64,000 bases of DNA. Source: Cephalopachus bancanus (Eukaryota > Chordata > Mammalia > Primates > Tarsiidae). Position numbers and translations under genes: made by a program. The stretch is from assembly GCA_027257055.1 (NCBI GenBank), contig JAPVLO010000001.1, positions 11,741,501 to 11,805,500 of the forward strand, read 5' to 3'. Positions 37,365 to 49,360 of the stretch are shown one piece after another; the stretch's first letter is position 1, and each line of letters starts with the position of its first letter. The notes below the pieces were generated by a model that was not told the DNA's origin, searched no databases, and was given only the letters and a program-made list of their open reading frames with translations.

Positions 37365-37676
37365 CTGGGTTCGGTGGCTCAGCCTGTAATCCCGCGCTTT
37401 GGGAGGCCGAGGTGAGTGAATTGCCTGAGCCTGCGGGTTCGAGACCTGCCTGGGCAACTTGGCGAGATCTCATCTTTACCATAAATAATAATAATAAAAA
37501 AATAGCTAGGCATGGTAGCGCTCACCTGTAGTTCCAGCTCCTTGGAAGGTTGAGGCGAAAGGATTGCCAGAGTCCAGCAGGTCGAGGCTGCAGTGGCAGG
37601 GAGCGGACACTGCACCCCAGTCTGGGCGACTGAATGAGACTCCAACTCAAAAAACAAATAAACAAACAAAAAAAAC
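37365..37676 (+). mobile_element. Full-length lineage-specific Alu (long form) with TSD
   Basis: GGTTCGGTGGCTCAGCCTG, AATCCCGCGCTTTGGGAGG, GGGCAACTTGGCGAGATCTC, GAGACTCCAACTC and an (AAAC)n tail. CCTTGTATGGT at 37354-37364 and 37677-37687 is an exact 11-bp target-site duplication. Confidence 0.95.
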
Positions 37677-37687
37677 CCTTGTATGGT

Positions 37688-39645
37688 TCCATTAGCAGCG
37701 GATGTTTTTCCACATGTGAATCAAAACACTATTTTAAATTTAATCGTGTTTTTATTTAATCAGTGCTTCTATTTGCATTTTAATTTTAATTCGGTGTTGA
37801 TTCACCTTCACTTGGGAGATCTAATACAGTACAGAGAGATCCCATGTGCCCTTTACTTAATCTCCCCCCATGGCAATATCTTGCAAAAGTGTCCGATAAT
37901 ATCACAACCAAGAAATTGACACTGATACTGTCAAGATACAAAACATTTAATTTATGTCAACACATGAATTCTTCCATGTTGCTCTTTTCTAACCACAGTC
38001 AATTCTTACTTGCCTCTTCCTTAAGCTCTGATATCTTTTCTCAATTCCTATGATTTTGCCATTTCAAGAATGTTATATAAAGATCATGCAGTGTCTAGTC
38101 TTTTGGATTGGCTTTTGTCACTCAGCATAATTACCTGTATATTCATAAAGTTTTTGCTTGTATAAGGAGCTTGTTCTTTTTTATTATTGAATAGTATTCT
38201 ACGGAATTGATGTAACACAGTTTATTTAACCATTCATACATTGAGGGACGTCTGGGTTCATTCTAGTTTTTGACTAATATATATAAAGCTGCTAGTAATG
38301 TTTGAGTATGGGTTCTTGTATGAATCTGATAACTGGTGTTTTCATTGCTCTGGGATAAGTGTCCAAGATTGTGAAAGCTTGGTTTTATGATAGTTGTATG
38401 TTTAATTTTATTAAGTTGCTGCCAAACTGTTTTCCACAGAGGCCACAACATTTTGCATTCTTACGGCAAGATATGCATTAATTAGTTTCCCTGCATCTCT
38501 GCATCTCTGCATTCTTGCCAGATTTTGGCATTATTTGCTTTTATATTTTAATCATTCTGATGGGTAGGCAGCAATACCTCACCCTGGCTTTAATTTGAAT
38601 TTCTTGTTGCTAATGATGTTGTACACTTTTTCTGTACGTATTTGACATGTGTATGTTCTCTTCATTGAAATGTCTATTCAGGTCTTTGGCTTGTTTTCCA
38701 AATGGGCTACTAGATTTTCGATGTGGAGTTTTGAGAGTTTTTAAAAAATATATTCTGGATACTAGTCCTTTGTTGGATATATGCATGCAATAATTTCTTC
38801 CAGGAAAAGATTAATGTTTTCAAAATTTGTTTTCTGCTTGATTTTTCCTTTCCTTGTTCCTCTGTCTTGCTTTCTTGCATTATTTTGTGCTATTTGAACA
38901 TTTAAAAAAAATTTATCTTGATAGTGTTTATCACTTTGTGTAGGTCTCTTGGTGGTTATTCTGGATATTACATATAAATATACAGATTATCAAAGTCTAC
39001 AGAATTAATTTTGGTGATTTAGAGTGAAATGTGTAGGCCTTGCTTCTATTTTGGTTCTTTTACCCTTCTGGTTCTGTCTTAAATGATATTTTTTGGGAGT
39101 GTGTTAATATTTTTGTTTCAATCATCATACACAATTTAGATTGTTATAATTTTTGTTTCAATTATCACATATGTTTCAGAAAGCTCATGAACATGATAAT
39201 CTACTATATTTACCCACAGTTTTGTTATTTCTGTTATTATTATTATTTTTTGCTTCCTGACATTCCAAGACATTTTTCATTTCTTTTCCTTTTGAAGAAT
39301 TTCTGTAAGACATTCTTTAAGAGTAGGTCTGCAATTGACAAAAGTCTTTACTTTCCCTTTGAAAATATCTTTATTTCTTCTTCATTCCTGAGAAATGGCT
39401 ATATCAGACAAAAAATTTGCAGTTGGTAACTCTTTACTTTCAGTATTTAAAAAATGCTATTCCACTTCCTTCTGGTCTCTAGAGATTCACATGGAAAACC
39501 TACCGTTTTTTAAATTAACATTGTCTATAAGTGACTCACAATTTATCTCAGCCTTTTCCCAAGATTTTTGTTCTTCATTTTTTAGAAATTTAATTGTAAT
39601 CATTTTTGATGTGAATTTTCTGGGGGTTTATTGTAATGACGGTAC
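37688..39645 (-). repeat. L1M, antisense (3' UTR, ORF2 end and 5'-type region)
   Basis: Complement of an L1M: 3'-UTR-like TTCACCTTCACTTGGGAGAT and CAACCAAGAAATTGACACTG, then the ORF2 end (TGGCTTTTGTCACTCAGCAT, ATTGAATAGTATTCTACGG, CCAAACTGTTTTCCACAGAG), TGAATTTCTTGTTGCTAATG, and TACTAGTCCTTTGTTGGATA. From about 38850 on, TTTAAGAGTAGGTCTGCAAT, TCATTCCTGAGAAATGGCTA and CCACTTCCTTCTGGTCTC match the antisense of L1M 5'/ORF1-side sequence. Possibly two fragments. The frames here are T-rich readthrough, not genes. Confidence 0.75.
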
Positions 39646-39785
39646 CTGATAAGGGAATGGTCTAGAGATAAAACCCATGAAGATGTGAGGTCCTTGTAAA
39701 AGTGTATCCTCAAGAAGAATCTCACTTTCAGGCTAGCCCACAATTCCTCTCCAGCAATTCATCAAGAATACCATTCAAGTACTCT

Positions 39786-40180
39786 AACATGGCTAACCAT
39801 ATGCAGAAGAATGAAGCCACATACAAAAATTGACTCAAATGGATTAAAGACTTAAATGTAAGACCTCAAATGATGAAAGTCCTAGAAAAAAAGCCTAGGA
39901 AGCACTCTTTTGGATATTAGACCAGGCAACAAATTTACGACCACTTTCTCAAAAGCAAATGCATCAGAAGTAAAAATGGCCAAGAGGGTCCTAATTAAAC
40001 TAAAAAGCCTCTGCACAGTAAAAGAAACTACCAAAAGAGTAGACAACCTACAGAATGGGAGAAAATATTTGCAAACTATTCATACAACAAAGGCCTAATA
40101 TACTAGAATCTTTAAGAAGCTTTGAACTTGTAGGAAAAAAAAGCATGAATAACAGCATTAAAAAGTGGGCAAAGGACACG
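39786..40180 (+). repeat. LINE-1 ORF2 fragment, sense
   Basis: CATATGCAGAAGAATGAAGC, ATTGACTCAAATGGATTAAA, GACTTAAATGTAAGACCTCA, AGCCTCTGCACAGTAAAAGA, GAATGGGAGAAAATATTTGC and AAAAAGTGGGCAAAGGACAC: ORF2 C-terminal half in sense orientation, less decayed than the L1M beside it. The 62-codon frame at 39910-40098 is part of it. Confidence 0.85.
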
Positions 40181-40220
40181 AAATTTTTTTTTTGTTGTTG
40201 TTAGAAAAACTCAGTATGTA

Positions 40221-40505
40221 GCCAGGATCCATGGCTCAGCCTGTAATCCCACACATTTGGGAGGCTAAGGTGAGTGGATTGCCTGAGCCCGCGGGTTCGA
40301 GACCCGCCTCGGCAGCGAGACCTCATCTCTACAATAAATCAAAAAATCAGCTGGGCATGGTAGCGCATGCCTGTAATTCTGGCTACTTGGAAGGCTGAGG
40401 CGGAAGGATCGCCGGAGTCTAGCAGGTCGAGGCTACGTTGGCCGGGAACGGCCACTGCACTCCAGTCTGGGCAACAGAGTGAGACTCCAACTCAAAAAAA
40501 AAAAG
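40221..40505 (+). mobile_element. Full-length lineage-specific Alu (short form) with TSD
   Basis: CATGGCTCAGCCTGTAATCC, the short-form CGGCAGCGAGACCTC, CAGCAGGTCGAGGCTACG, GAGACTCCAACTC and an A-tail. Duplication of 17 bp with one mismatch: AGAAAAACTCAGTATGT (40203-40219) and AGAAAAACTCGGTATGT (40506-40522). Confidence 0.95.
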
Positions 40506-40626
40506 AGAAAAACTCGGTATGTCATTAAGATGTATTTACATTTCATATATTTATTGTATGACAATTTTTTATTGGTTTATACAATCTTTATGTACTTTTA
40601 TTTTTTATGGTTATTAGGTCTTTAAA

Positions 40627-42180
40627 TGTTGGGAGCCAACATCTATAGCTACATGGCTGAGGCCTGTAAAGGCCCATCTGGAAGATCGCCTCTGACATAG
40701 GATAACAGTTATACCTATAATATTGGCGTGTGATTAGTGACCAGTGTGCATACATGGCAGTAAAACTTATAAGTAAATCTCTATACATCTGATGAAAGGT
40801 TGTACAGCAGAATGACCATGTCCCTTCTAAGTCTTACTTCTTTCTAGATATTTTTTAACTTCTATTTCCTGGTAGACTGGTGAGTCAGCTCTTGTTCCCA
40901 AAGGCAGTTTCTTCTAGGATTAAGATTAGAAACTAAATTATCATAATAGTTTTATTGCCCTGCCTCTAGCCAGGCAGGACGTTTTTCTAGTTTCGTTACA
41001 TGCCGAAACTCTGTTTGCTTCAGCCCGTGACCATTGCCATGGTAACCGTGCAGTCCATTACCCAAGAGTGTGACAGCTACTATTTGATTTTTAGAATAGA
41101 CTTGTTTGGATAAAACATTCATTTAAGACGATACAATTTCCATCGGAAAGATTTAAACAGTAATAAGCATTCGTAGAAAACTTTTAGGTTTTGTTTAAGC
41201 TTTTTAAGTTTTCTTTTCTCAGATTATGACTTTAGTTCCTGTTCCCGTAGGCCAATTTTAAGATCCTTTGATTAGTATACCGAAACTTTCTCAATGGTGT
41301 TGTTTTTGCTTCTAATATGGCAATAGGAAATTTTACACTAGCCATGTATTAATATACTAGGAAAAAAGATTTAAGTTTTGGGTTAAAGTCGTAGTTTTAT
41401 TAGAATAGAATGAGAATTATAGTGTTATGATTTTAAAATCATACGTCAATGATAATTATAAGATTCAATGATAAGGTATTAGCTTAATGAGATATAGCAT
41501 AGTATTAAAGTCCAATCACTAGATCATGAAACTCATATAAGTCATGGTAAGGAATAAGTTCTGAATTAATTGTTATAGAATTACAGGCCACTATGTTGAA
41601 TCGTAATAGGTTAATGGAATAAATAAAAATTAAATCATTTAAGTAAACTTATAGATTATAGTATAGTGTTAAGTTGATAATATCAATCGTTAAACAATAT
41701 TAGGAGTCAGTGAACTTGGATTGAACCTAGCGTTAACTAAGAAAGCTTTTGTATTAATCAGGGTTTAGAACAAAGAGTATAATATGAATGATTTGTTGAA
41801 CACTATGGAAGACACTTTTAAACGAACTGTATTGAAATTGTGCACCTGTGACCTTGATGTGAGATTTGTGAAGCACGTCAGGCATCATGGAGTTTGAACT
41901 GTCTGCTTGGAGCTTGCAAGTCTCGTGATGGTCTTGTGATGCATAGTTTGTAAAGCGCAATATACATCATGGAGTTTGTACGCTCCCAGCAAGTGATTAT
42001 CACACTGCTGGAGGGTATGAAAAATGGTATATAAGTTGGAAGGAGTCCGAATAAAATTTGGCTTCAGTCCTGATCAGACTCTTCCCAGAAGAACTGCCTC
42101 TGAGTGGTCTCTTCTCGCCGTCCAGATTCTCCGGTGCGATCCTAACCCACCCCTCATAAGTCGGGGCTGGTACCCCGACG
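40627..42180 (+). mobile_element. ERV2 (class II) solo LTR, 1554 bp
   Basis: Starts TGTTGGGAGCCAACA and ends GTACCCCGACG (the expected final CA is mutated). Exact 6-bp duplications TTTAAA lie at 40621-40626 and 42181-42186. A TATATAA box lies at 42028-42034 and AATAAA at 42050-42055, followed by a GC-richer U5, so the promoter points to plus. U3 is long and AT-rich. No internal retroviral genes are present. It shares start motif, long AT-rich U3 and duplication length with the 7.4 kb LTR and is probably a related but distinct subfamily. Confidence 0.92.
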
Positions 42181-42210
42181 TTTAAACATTTTCCAATTAA
42201 ATGGTGATCC

Positions 42211-42505
42211 CTTTTTTTTTTCCTGTGTTGGAGTCTCACTCTGTCACCAAGGCTGGAATGCAGTGGCATGCTCAAGGCTACTGCAGCTCTGACTTGCTGG
42301 GCTCAGGTGATCTTTCCACATCAGCCCTCCAAGTTGCTGGAATCACAGGCACATGCCAACATGCCCGGCAATTTTTTTGATTTATTGTAGAGATGAGGTC
42401 TTGCCAAGTTGCCTAGGCTGGTCTCGAACCCATGGCCTCAGGCAAACCTCTCACCTCGACCTCCCAAAGTGCTGGGATTATAGGCATGAGCCACTGTGCC
42501 CAGCC
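42211..42505 (-). mobile_element. Lineage-related Alu (long form), antisense, with TSD
   Basis: Poly-T, GTTGGAGTCTCACTCTGTCA, TTGATTTATTGTAGAGATGA, the long-form complement GCCAAGTTGCC, and the 5' end GAGCCACTGTGCCCAGCC. GGTGATC at 42203-42209 and 42506-42512 is a short duplication. It sits about 30 bp from the 3' edge of the solo LTR. Confidence 0.9.
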
Positions 42506-42830
42506 GGTGATCTTAAAATTATACTCTTAACAGTAATTCTGTCTTCATTTCATCTCAGCGAGTGAATAACAATATATGATAAATTTAAAATTAAAAATTT
42601 TGAGACACCATTTACATCTTAACATATGGTCATTTTTTATAATTGTTTCTTTCATATTTGCCATTTTTCATTAACATTCTGAAAAAGTTTCCACTTTAGT
42701 TAAGATATTTAAATATACTTTTTTAAAACTGATTTGTCTGTAATCACAATTACTGTGAGAGATGAGTTGAAAATCTCCCAAGATTTTTAGAGATTTGACA
42801 GTTTCTCTATTTTGTTTTATGCAATCAATG

Positions 42831-43146
42831 TTTGTTTGTTTGTTTGTTTGTTTGTTTGTTTTTGAGTTGGAATCTCATTCTGTCGCCCAGACTGGAGTGC
42901 AGTGGCCACTCCCGGCCAACACAGCCTCGGCCTGCCAGGCTCCGGCGATCCTTCCGGAAGGCCTCAGCCTTCCAAGTAGCTGGAACTACAGGCGCACTAC
43001 CATGCCCGGCTAATTTTTTGATTTATTGTAGCGATGAGTTCTCACCAAATTGCCCAGGTGGGTCTCGAACCCGCAGGCTCAGGCAATCCACTCACCTCAG
43101 CCTCCCAAGGCGTGGGATTACAGGCTGAGCCACCGAGGCCAGCTTA
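42831..43146 (-). mobile_element. Lineage-specific Alu with (TTTG)n tail and TSD
   Basis: Antisense Alu whose poly-T has become (TTTG)8 at 42831-42863. The body carries GAGTTGGAATCTCATTCTGTC, TTTTTTGATTTATTGTAGCG and the long-form CCAAATTGCCC. CAATCAATGTT at 42822-42832 and 43147-43157 is an exact 11-bp duplication. A small duplication GGAAGGCC lies in the right arm near 42955. The 98-codon frame through it is Alu-derived. Confidence 0.95.
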
Positions 43147-43507
43147 CAATCAATGTTATTAATCACAGTATATTTTTTTTAAATTTGTGTTAAACTTTTT
43201 TGCCTCTCAGTCTTTGTTACTTGAACCTTTTCCTCCTTTACCATGCACATTTTTCAGCATTTCTTTAATGAGAATCTTATGGCAATTAAGATTTTGTTTT
43301 TCTAGTTAGTTATTTTCTCCAAATTCTGGAAACAAACTTTTCTTAGGTATAAAATTCTAGATGTCAGGTGTTTTATTTTGGAGTTGTCATGTTACTCTCT
43401 TTGAACTGGATTTCATTATTGCTTCAAGAAGCCTGTGTCTACTTGTAGATAATTTATTCTCTTTATGGTTTGTTAGGATGTATGAATAACAAGCTTGGTA
43501 TCTTAGG

Positions 43508-43985
43508 CAGAATAGTGGTCCCTAAATGATGTCTATCTCAGTTCCCAGAAGCTGTGAATATGTTTTGTTACATGGCAAGAGAAAACTAAAGTTTCAGATG
43601 GAATTAAGACTGCTAATCATCTGACCTAGATGTAGAGGTTATCCTGGATTAATTCTGTGGGTCAAATGTAATAACCAGGGTATTTTTAAGTGAACTATGG
43701 AGGCAGGAGAATCAATGTGAAAGTCAAAAACTTGAATGTACTATGTTGTCAGTGCTGAAGATGAAGGAAGGAACCATACACCAAAGAAAGTAGGCAAACT
43801 CTAGAAGTTAAAATAGGATGGAAACATTTTTTTTTTCCTGGAAGCTCCAGACAGAATGCAGCTTTGCAGACAACTTGATTTCGGCCCAGGGAAATCTATT
43901 TTGGACTTCTGACCTCCAGGACTCTCAGATAATAAATTTGTGTTAAATTACTAAGTTTGTGGTAATTTGGAAATGAGAATAGTCA
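43508..43985 (+). repeat. MLT1-type LTR (ERVL-MaLR), sense
   Basis: CTAAATGATGTCTATCTCAG, AGAAGCTGTGAATATGTTTT, GTTACATGGCAAGAG, GTTATCCTGGATTAATTCTG, AGCTCCAGACAGAATGCAGC, TTGGACTTCTGACCTCCAGG and AAATTACTAAGTTTGTGGTA are MaLR LTR landmarks in order. It is inserted in the antisense L1M. Confidence 0.88.
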
Positions 43986-44700
43986 CATGGAAGCAAAGGA
44001 AATTCATGCAGTATCTTTTACCAGTTCAGACAAATCTCAACTATTTTCTCCGTAAAATTTTTCTACCTGATTCTCTCCATGCTTTATTCATGAAACTGGT
44101 TTAATAAATGTTATGTCCTTAGCTTTGCCCTGCATTTCTCTAGAACTTTCTTTTTTTTAATGTCTCTGACTTTTTTTCTGAATTCTGTATGATTTTTCAT
44201 ATGTTTTCACTAACTTTCTCTTTACAGGTTTTTAATCTGCTCTTTAAAATACTCAACTTTTAACTTCAATATTTTGTTTGTTTATGTTTTTGAGAGTTCT
44301 AATCTTTTTTATTTTTTTTTAATTTACATGGTCATTTTCATATTCTCTTTCTCTTCCGTAATACTACTGTCAATTTTATGTTTTACTTCTTCAAACATAC
44401 TAAGAAAATGAATTTCCATTTAGTTTGAATATTAATGCTAACATTGTCTTGAAAATCTGGTCATGTAGTTTGTGTTTTAAAGGTTCTCCCTTATAATTTC
44501 GCACTAATTCTTGGATTTTGTTATTTTGCTGCATACTCTGATTTTTGGGACTTTATTTGTGGCATTTTGAAATCTGAACTTGACTTTAGTTACACCTCAG
44601 AGGAACAGTATTTGTTTCTTTCAATCTTTGTGAGCACAAATAAACCCAGGAATACCTTATATTTTAGCTTAACCTTTTCTGGCGAGTTCACAAAGATATT

Positions 44701-47645
44701 TTGATTGAGAATTCAAATCTATATAAAAGTGGACTTGGCCTATAATAGACATTTGTAGAAAGATACTTCCTCTAGAATAATGATTGAGAAAGGCAGCCAT
44801 CTTCCCTATCTACAAAGAGGGTGCCTTTGTTGTGATTGTTTTGCTGTTGCTAACAGCACTGGTTGTGTCTCCTCTCCTGTGTCTCAGCTCTCTGTAAGAG
44901 CACCTGATCAAGTGGCTCACCTTGTGTTGACCCTCCCCTCTATCACATGTGTTCCACAGAATCCCATCAAGACAATTTTTCAGGACTACTTGGCTGGAAG
45001 AGCCCGCCACAGCAAACTGTAATTTTAGCGTCTGCTTTTCTTAGTAAATTCACACTTGTGTGTTGTTTTGATCCCAGAAGAGCTCCGTAACTTCTTGGCA
45101 CTTTGCCATACTTACCAAAGGATGTGCTTAAATGTTTTGTCCAGTTATCTTATTGCTCTAAACAAGAGAATTTTCTGCAATGCAGTCCAGTGAGATGTCA
45201 GAAAAAAAAATTCCCAAGTTTAAGTGTTTCAAGTGAAAGTAGAATAAAAAACATTCTACAGTTGTTTTTGAAGTCTTCCTCTTCTAATCGTAAAAGTTAA
45301 CAGTTGTGATTGTGGATGCCAAGTTATCCACATTTGGTTTTTCCCCTTAGGTCAAATTTTTTTATTGAATAAAATAATATGAATTTTGAGATATGTCTCA
45401 AAATTATTTGATTGTAGAGAAAGTGGGTGAAATGTGAATGAGACCAGAGTGGCCAGGAATTGATCATTGTCAAATGTAAGTGATAGGTACTTTGAATTTT
45501 GTTGTATCTTTCTGTCTTTTTTTTTAAATAAGTTTGAAATTTACATAATAACTGTTTACAAATAAATGATAATTCTGGAATCCCACCACAAGTCCAAGCT
45601 TTGGGATATAAAAGATGAATTCTTTTCAAATTTATTAGATAGAATGAATCATCTTTGTTCCATACACCACTAGTATAGTACCCGAAAAAGTGGTTATTGA
45701 TGAAAATAAAGAACATTCCAAACAGCAAAAAACACTTAATGAATATGAACTTTTATATACAAATTAGAAAAGTGCTTGGATATAAAATATATAAAATATA
45801 TAAAATAATTTTCAGTTATCCAAGATTATTCCCTGAAAACTGGAACGAGACTCTGTTTTTAACTTTTGGATTTAGATTCTATTAAAGGACCACAATATTA
45901 TTGCATTACCAGTTAGATACAGGACTTTAGTAGAAACTTCTATTATCCTATGGCAACAATTATTTTTAAACCTAGTTGGAAAGGAGAGGAGTAGATTAGC
46001 AACCATACTGGTTGTTAAACAGAGAATATTGTGGCTTAATTAAGTTTTGGAGAGCGTCTCTGGACGTAGATTGAACTACACAGGAACAATTGGAATCAAG
46101 TGGTATCTTAATAAAGCCTTGGTGATTGGTTCTCTATTGTGTTATTTACTGGGCACACTTTGACCAGAAACAGTGTCTATAGAAATGATTATACTTTATT
46201 TTCTATAATTATATTTTACTTCAGATCTTGCACTTTACTTATAACTCATAAGTTATTGCTTTTGTTTTGATTTAGACTTGCTGAATAGGGCATTTTACAC
46301 TAAACATATTGTTTTGCGTTGCCTATATTTCCTTCTGCACAGTCCAAATCATATGATTATCATTTCATTAAATCATTCATTTTTTAAACTATTCCTTGGG
46401 ATAAAAAAAATCAGCTCTCATTAAAAATGAAATAGCCAGAAACACTAACTTGAATTTTTATTTAAGTAACCTCACCTTTCTTCTGAGCAGGTAAAAAAAG
46501 TACTTAAATGTTAAATGGGGTTTAAAATATATTCTAAATTGTTTGTGAGGCAGATAGTCTTGGTTAGATGATCACTCCCAGTCCTCTTGATACCTTTCTT
46601 AGATGATGGCTGGCTGTGAGAAAGGAGGTGGATGATTGATATGACCCACAGGCTTAAATTTTATGACAGTCCCTCATTTTCATAAAGGATTATTTTGTTG
46701 TGCTTTGGTAACTGAGTGCAACCCACCACCTGTCTCCTGGCTCTGACTTGTTAAGGTGGCATTGGTAACTGACGTGTGCTCTCTGCAAAGGACTTGCTGC
46801 CTCTTCTCAGTTTGGAGAATGCCCTAGGTGCACTTTGGCTACCCTGGCACACACCTCACTTCACACAGGTATGTGCTTTCCCTTGAACTCTGGATATGAC
46901 TTCTGTTCTGTCCCTGTCCAAGCAGCAAAGCTCACATCCCTCCCTACAGTCCCCTTACTGCAGTTAGCGAAGCCTAACTGCAGTATGTACCACCAGGGAA
47001 CCGGAAAATGGAAAGGCAAACCCCAACCTCTCTCTGCTTGTCCATGCCGCAGGGTCTTGTGCGCTTTGCAGAGATTGTTACCCAGGTTGGTATGTAGTTG
47101 CCTTCAAGGAAACCACCGACTAAAGGTCTAGAAGGAGCTCTCGGATGTTGAATGTATTTCCCTCTCTCTAGGTCTCAGGAAATTGAATTGCTTCTACCTC
47201 TTCTCTCTCTGATCCCTTTTCATGCCCTCTCCATCTCTCCTTTTTTTTTCTTTCTTATCTCCTGTCCTTGTTATACCCCCCACTTCTGAGCTACCACAGG
47301 CAAAAGAGCTTATATTCCTTACACTGAGGGAGAATCCGAAGGGCATACATCACTCCCCTTCTTTGCAGATTCACAAAACTGCTGGCGAGGCAAAGGAAAA
47401 TGGCAGTCTTTATCCACACAATAAATGGGCCTGCACAGCTAATTGTTTTGCTGCAAAATCTATTTTGCACAGCAGAAATGTTTTCTTTGCATTCCTCTGT
47501 AACTTCGCTAATGCTAATCTTCTCTGCAGGCAAATGAATTGCCTGGGGCAACTAGGCTTCAAGTGATGCATTAGTCAAGACATCTCCCAAAGATATGTTA
47601 ACATTTCTCTCTCCCTTTTTCTTCATTGAATAACTTGGATTGCAA
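44701..47645. other. Unassigned, partly repeat-poor sequence
   Basis: No exon could be supported. The 46560-47570 part is richer in G+C than the window average, with two long open frames (98 codons at 46835-47131; 114 codons at 47222-47566) that show no domain. 47401-47600 contains a strong short hairpin and several TAAT words and is a candidate conserved non-coding element (see findings). Confidence 0.35.
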
Positions 47646-47739
47646 ATCTGCTATAGGTCAGTATTGAGTTAGGGAAGTTCACATTGGAGGTGAAGAGAAA
47701 ATAAAGTGAGGCTTTAAAAAAAATTCAGAATAAGAAAAA

Positions 47740-48029
47740 CATGAAAACGCAGGAGAAATTTCTGTACAACTTAGGCACTGAGATGCCTGCAGCCCCACAA
47801 TGTAACCAGGGCTTCTCACACTTCTGCGGACATCTACCTGCCCAGTAACTCCTTATCTAGCCTTGGACTGACATCTCCCTCGTCATTGATATGTGTAGCC
47901 AAAAACAAGGGCTTCCTTTAAAAGCCCTTGTCTTCCTTTACCTCCCTGAATATACCCACTCTATTCCCATTGCAATGTTTGATTCCAAATAAATATCATT
48001 TTCCTTTAGAGAGCCTCTCTGTTATTTAG
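47740..48029 (+). repeat. Probable LTR 3' part
   Basis: TTTAAAAGCCCTTGTCTTCC (promoter-side style), AATAAATATCATTTTCC as a polyadenylation signal, then GAGAGCCTCTCTGTTATTTA and the end GGTTTCACA resemble the R-U5 part of an ERV LTR. The 5' boundary and any duplication were not found. Confidence 0.5.
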
Positions 48030-48879
48030 GTTTCACACTTATAGGCAGTAAGCTAATGAACAGGGAAAAAAAATTTAGGTTGCTATAGTTTGTTTTGTAT
48101 TTCATGAACAATTTTTCTACTACAGCAACTTTTAAAATCAGCCTCCCTTTTTTCTGATTTCAAGAACTACTCTGTCTGGTACAGTAGCAATTGAACACTA
48201 TCAACGCGGTCAGTCCAAATGGAAAAGTGCTGAAAATGTGAACTATACACTGGGTCTCAAAGACTTAGTATTTTTTTCAATGTGAATAATTCAACAATTT
48301 TATATGATCCTTTTGTTGACAGGATGTTTTAGATATTTTGAGCTAAATAAAATATATCACATTAATTTTTACTTGTTCCTTTTACTTTCCAATATATATC
48401 AGAAAATTTCAAATTACATATGAGGCTTTTATTTACAACTTGCATTATACTTCCATTAGATAGTTCTGCTGCAGTATTTTAAATCTTCTAATCATGTTAT
48501 TTAAATAAAATCATGCTTTTGCTGGGATGTGTTGAATAACCCTTTATATAAAGGAGAAAAACAATCACTGATAATTAGGCAATTAAACCATATACTGCAA
48601 AAAACAATCTTGTGTGAGAATTTGAAAAAGAAATGAGAATTAAACTTTGATGAGAGAAAATAAAATCTGAGTCATTTAATTTTCTTTTAAATCATTTTAA
48701 TGTTTTTACACATATCTGTCTTGAAGCAGGCATATATAATTGTACATGATCACATGAATAATCAAATCATGTGTCTTTTAAGGGCTTTTATGCTTCCCTG
48801 TTCCTATCCCCATCAGCCTATCTTCATCTTTACCTCCACTCCATGCCAGTAAAATGAACAATCTAATATGTAGTCTTTA

Positions 48880-49360
48880 TAGTTTCTCATGCTCAAATAA
48901 TCATATATGTATATGCATATTTGCCTATACATGCATGCACATAATTGTGTATGTGTGTGCATGTGTCTGTATTTGTCATTTACTTTGCAAAAAATGAGTT
49001 CACAACATGCACATATTTCTTAACCTTGTATTTTTCACTTATACTTTCTTGTTGACATCACTCCAAGTCAATTTGTAACATTTTAACTTATTGTTTTTAA
49101 TGACTAGAGTATTCTAAGATGTGAATATAATGTAACAGTACTATAGTCAAGTGTTTCTCTATTGATAGGCAATTATTTTATTTCCAGGAGTTATTTTGTT
49201 TCTTTTCTTTTTTTCCTTTTTATTCTTGTTTGGTATTATAACCAAGACTTTCAGTACCCTCATATACATATTTTGTGAACTTTTATTTTCTTGGGAGATG
49301 TTCCCAGGAATAATATTATTGTCAAAAATATTACATCTAATGTATATATATGCATACATG
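48880..49360 (-). repeat. Old L1ME/L1M fragment, antisense
   Basis: TTGACATCACTCCAAGTCAA, AATGACTAGAGTATTCTAAG, TCTCTATTGATAGGCAATTA, GGGAGATGTTCCCAGGAATA: same order as antisense ORF2 C-terminal/3' L1ME. Very decayed. Confidence 0.5.

Larger units (their letters stand above)
36560..37677 (-). repeat. L1M fragment, antisense, with two Alus and a (CT)n tract
   Basis: Antisense L1M landmarks: TATCTATTTTCATTGTGATA, CATGCTGCTGAGAACATTC, TGTGAATGAAATTGCCAGGTCA, CTCATGGGTGTGAAAAAAAG, and after the first Alu TTCTTTAATGATTGTGGTAA and TATCATAGATATTAAACC. The element contains a (CT)n expansion (36652-36727) and Alus at 37105-37270 and 37365-37676. It is therefore older than all three. Confidence 0.65.
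42530..44700 (-). repeat. L1M 5'/ORF1-side sequence, antisense, with insertions
   Basis: GATGAGTTGAAAATCTCCCA, GGTATAAAATTCTAGATGTC, TCATTATTGCTTCAAGAAGC, AATTCTGTATGATTTTTCAT and TTTTTAATCTGCTCTTTAAA follow, in order, the reverse complement of L1M 5'/ORF1-side sequence. It is interrupted by the Alu at 42831-43146 and the MLT1 LTR at 43508-43985. No frame survives. Confidence 0.6.

Noticed and set aside
45324..45728. 134-codon minus-strand open frame
   Set aside because: Aromatic- and Lys-rich peptide from AT-rich DNA; no domain, no splice-site context and no repeat or gene match that I recognise.
47222..47566. 114-codon open frame in a GC-richer region
   Set aside because: No recognisable domain and no convincing exon borders; the region is better considered as possible non-coding conserved DNA.
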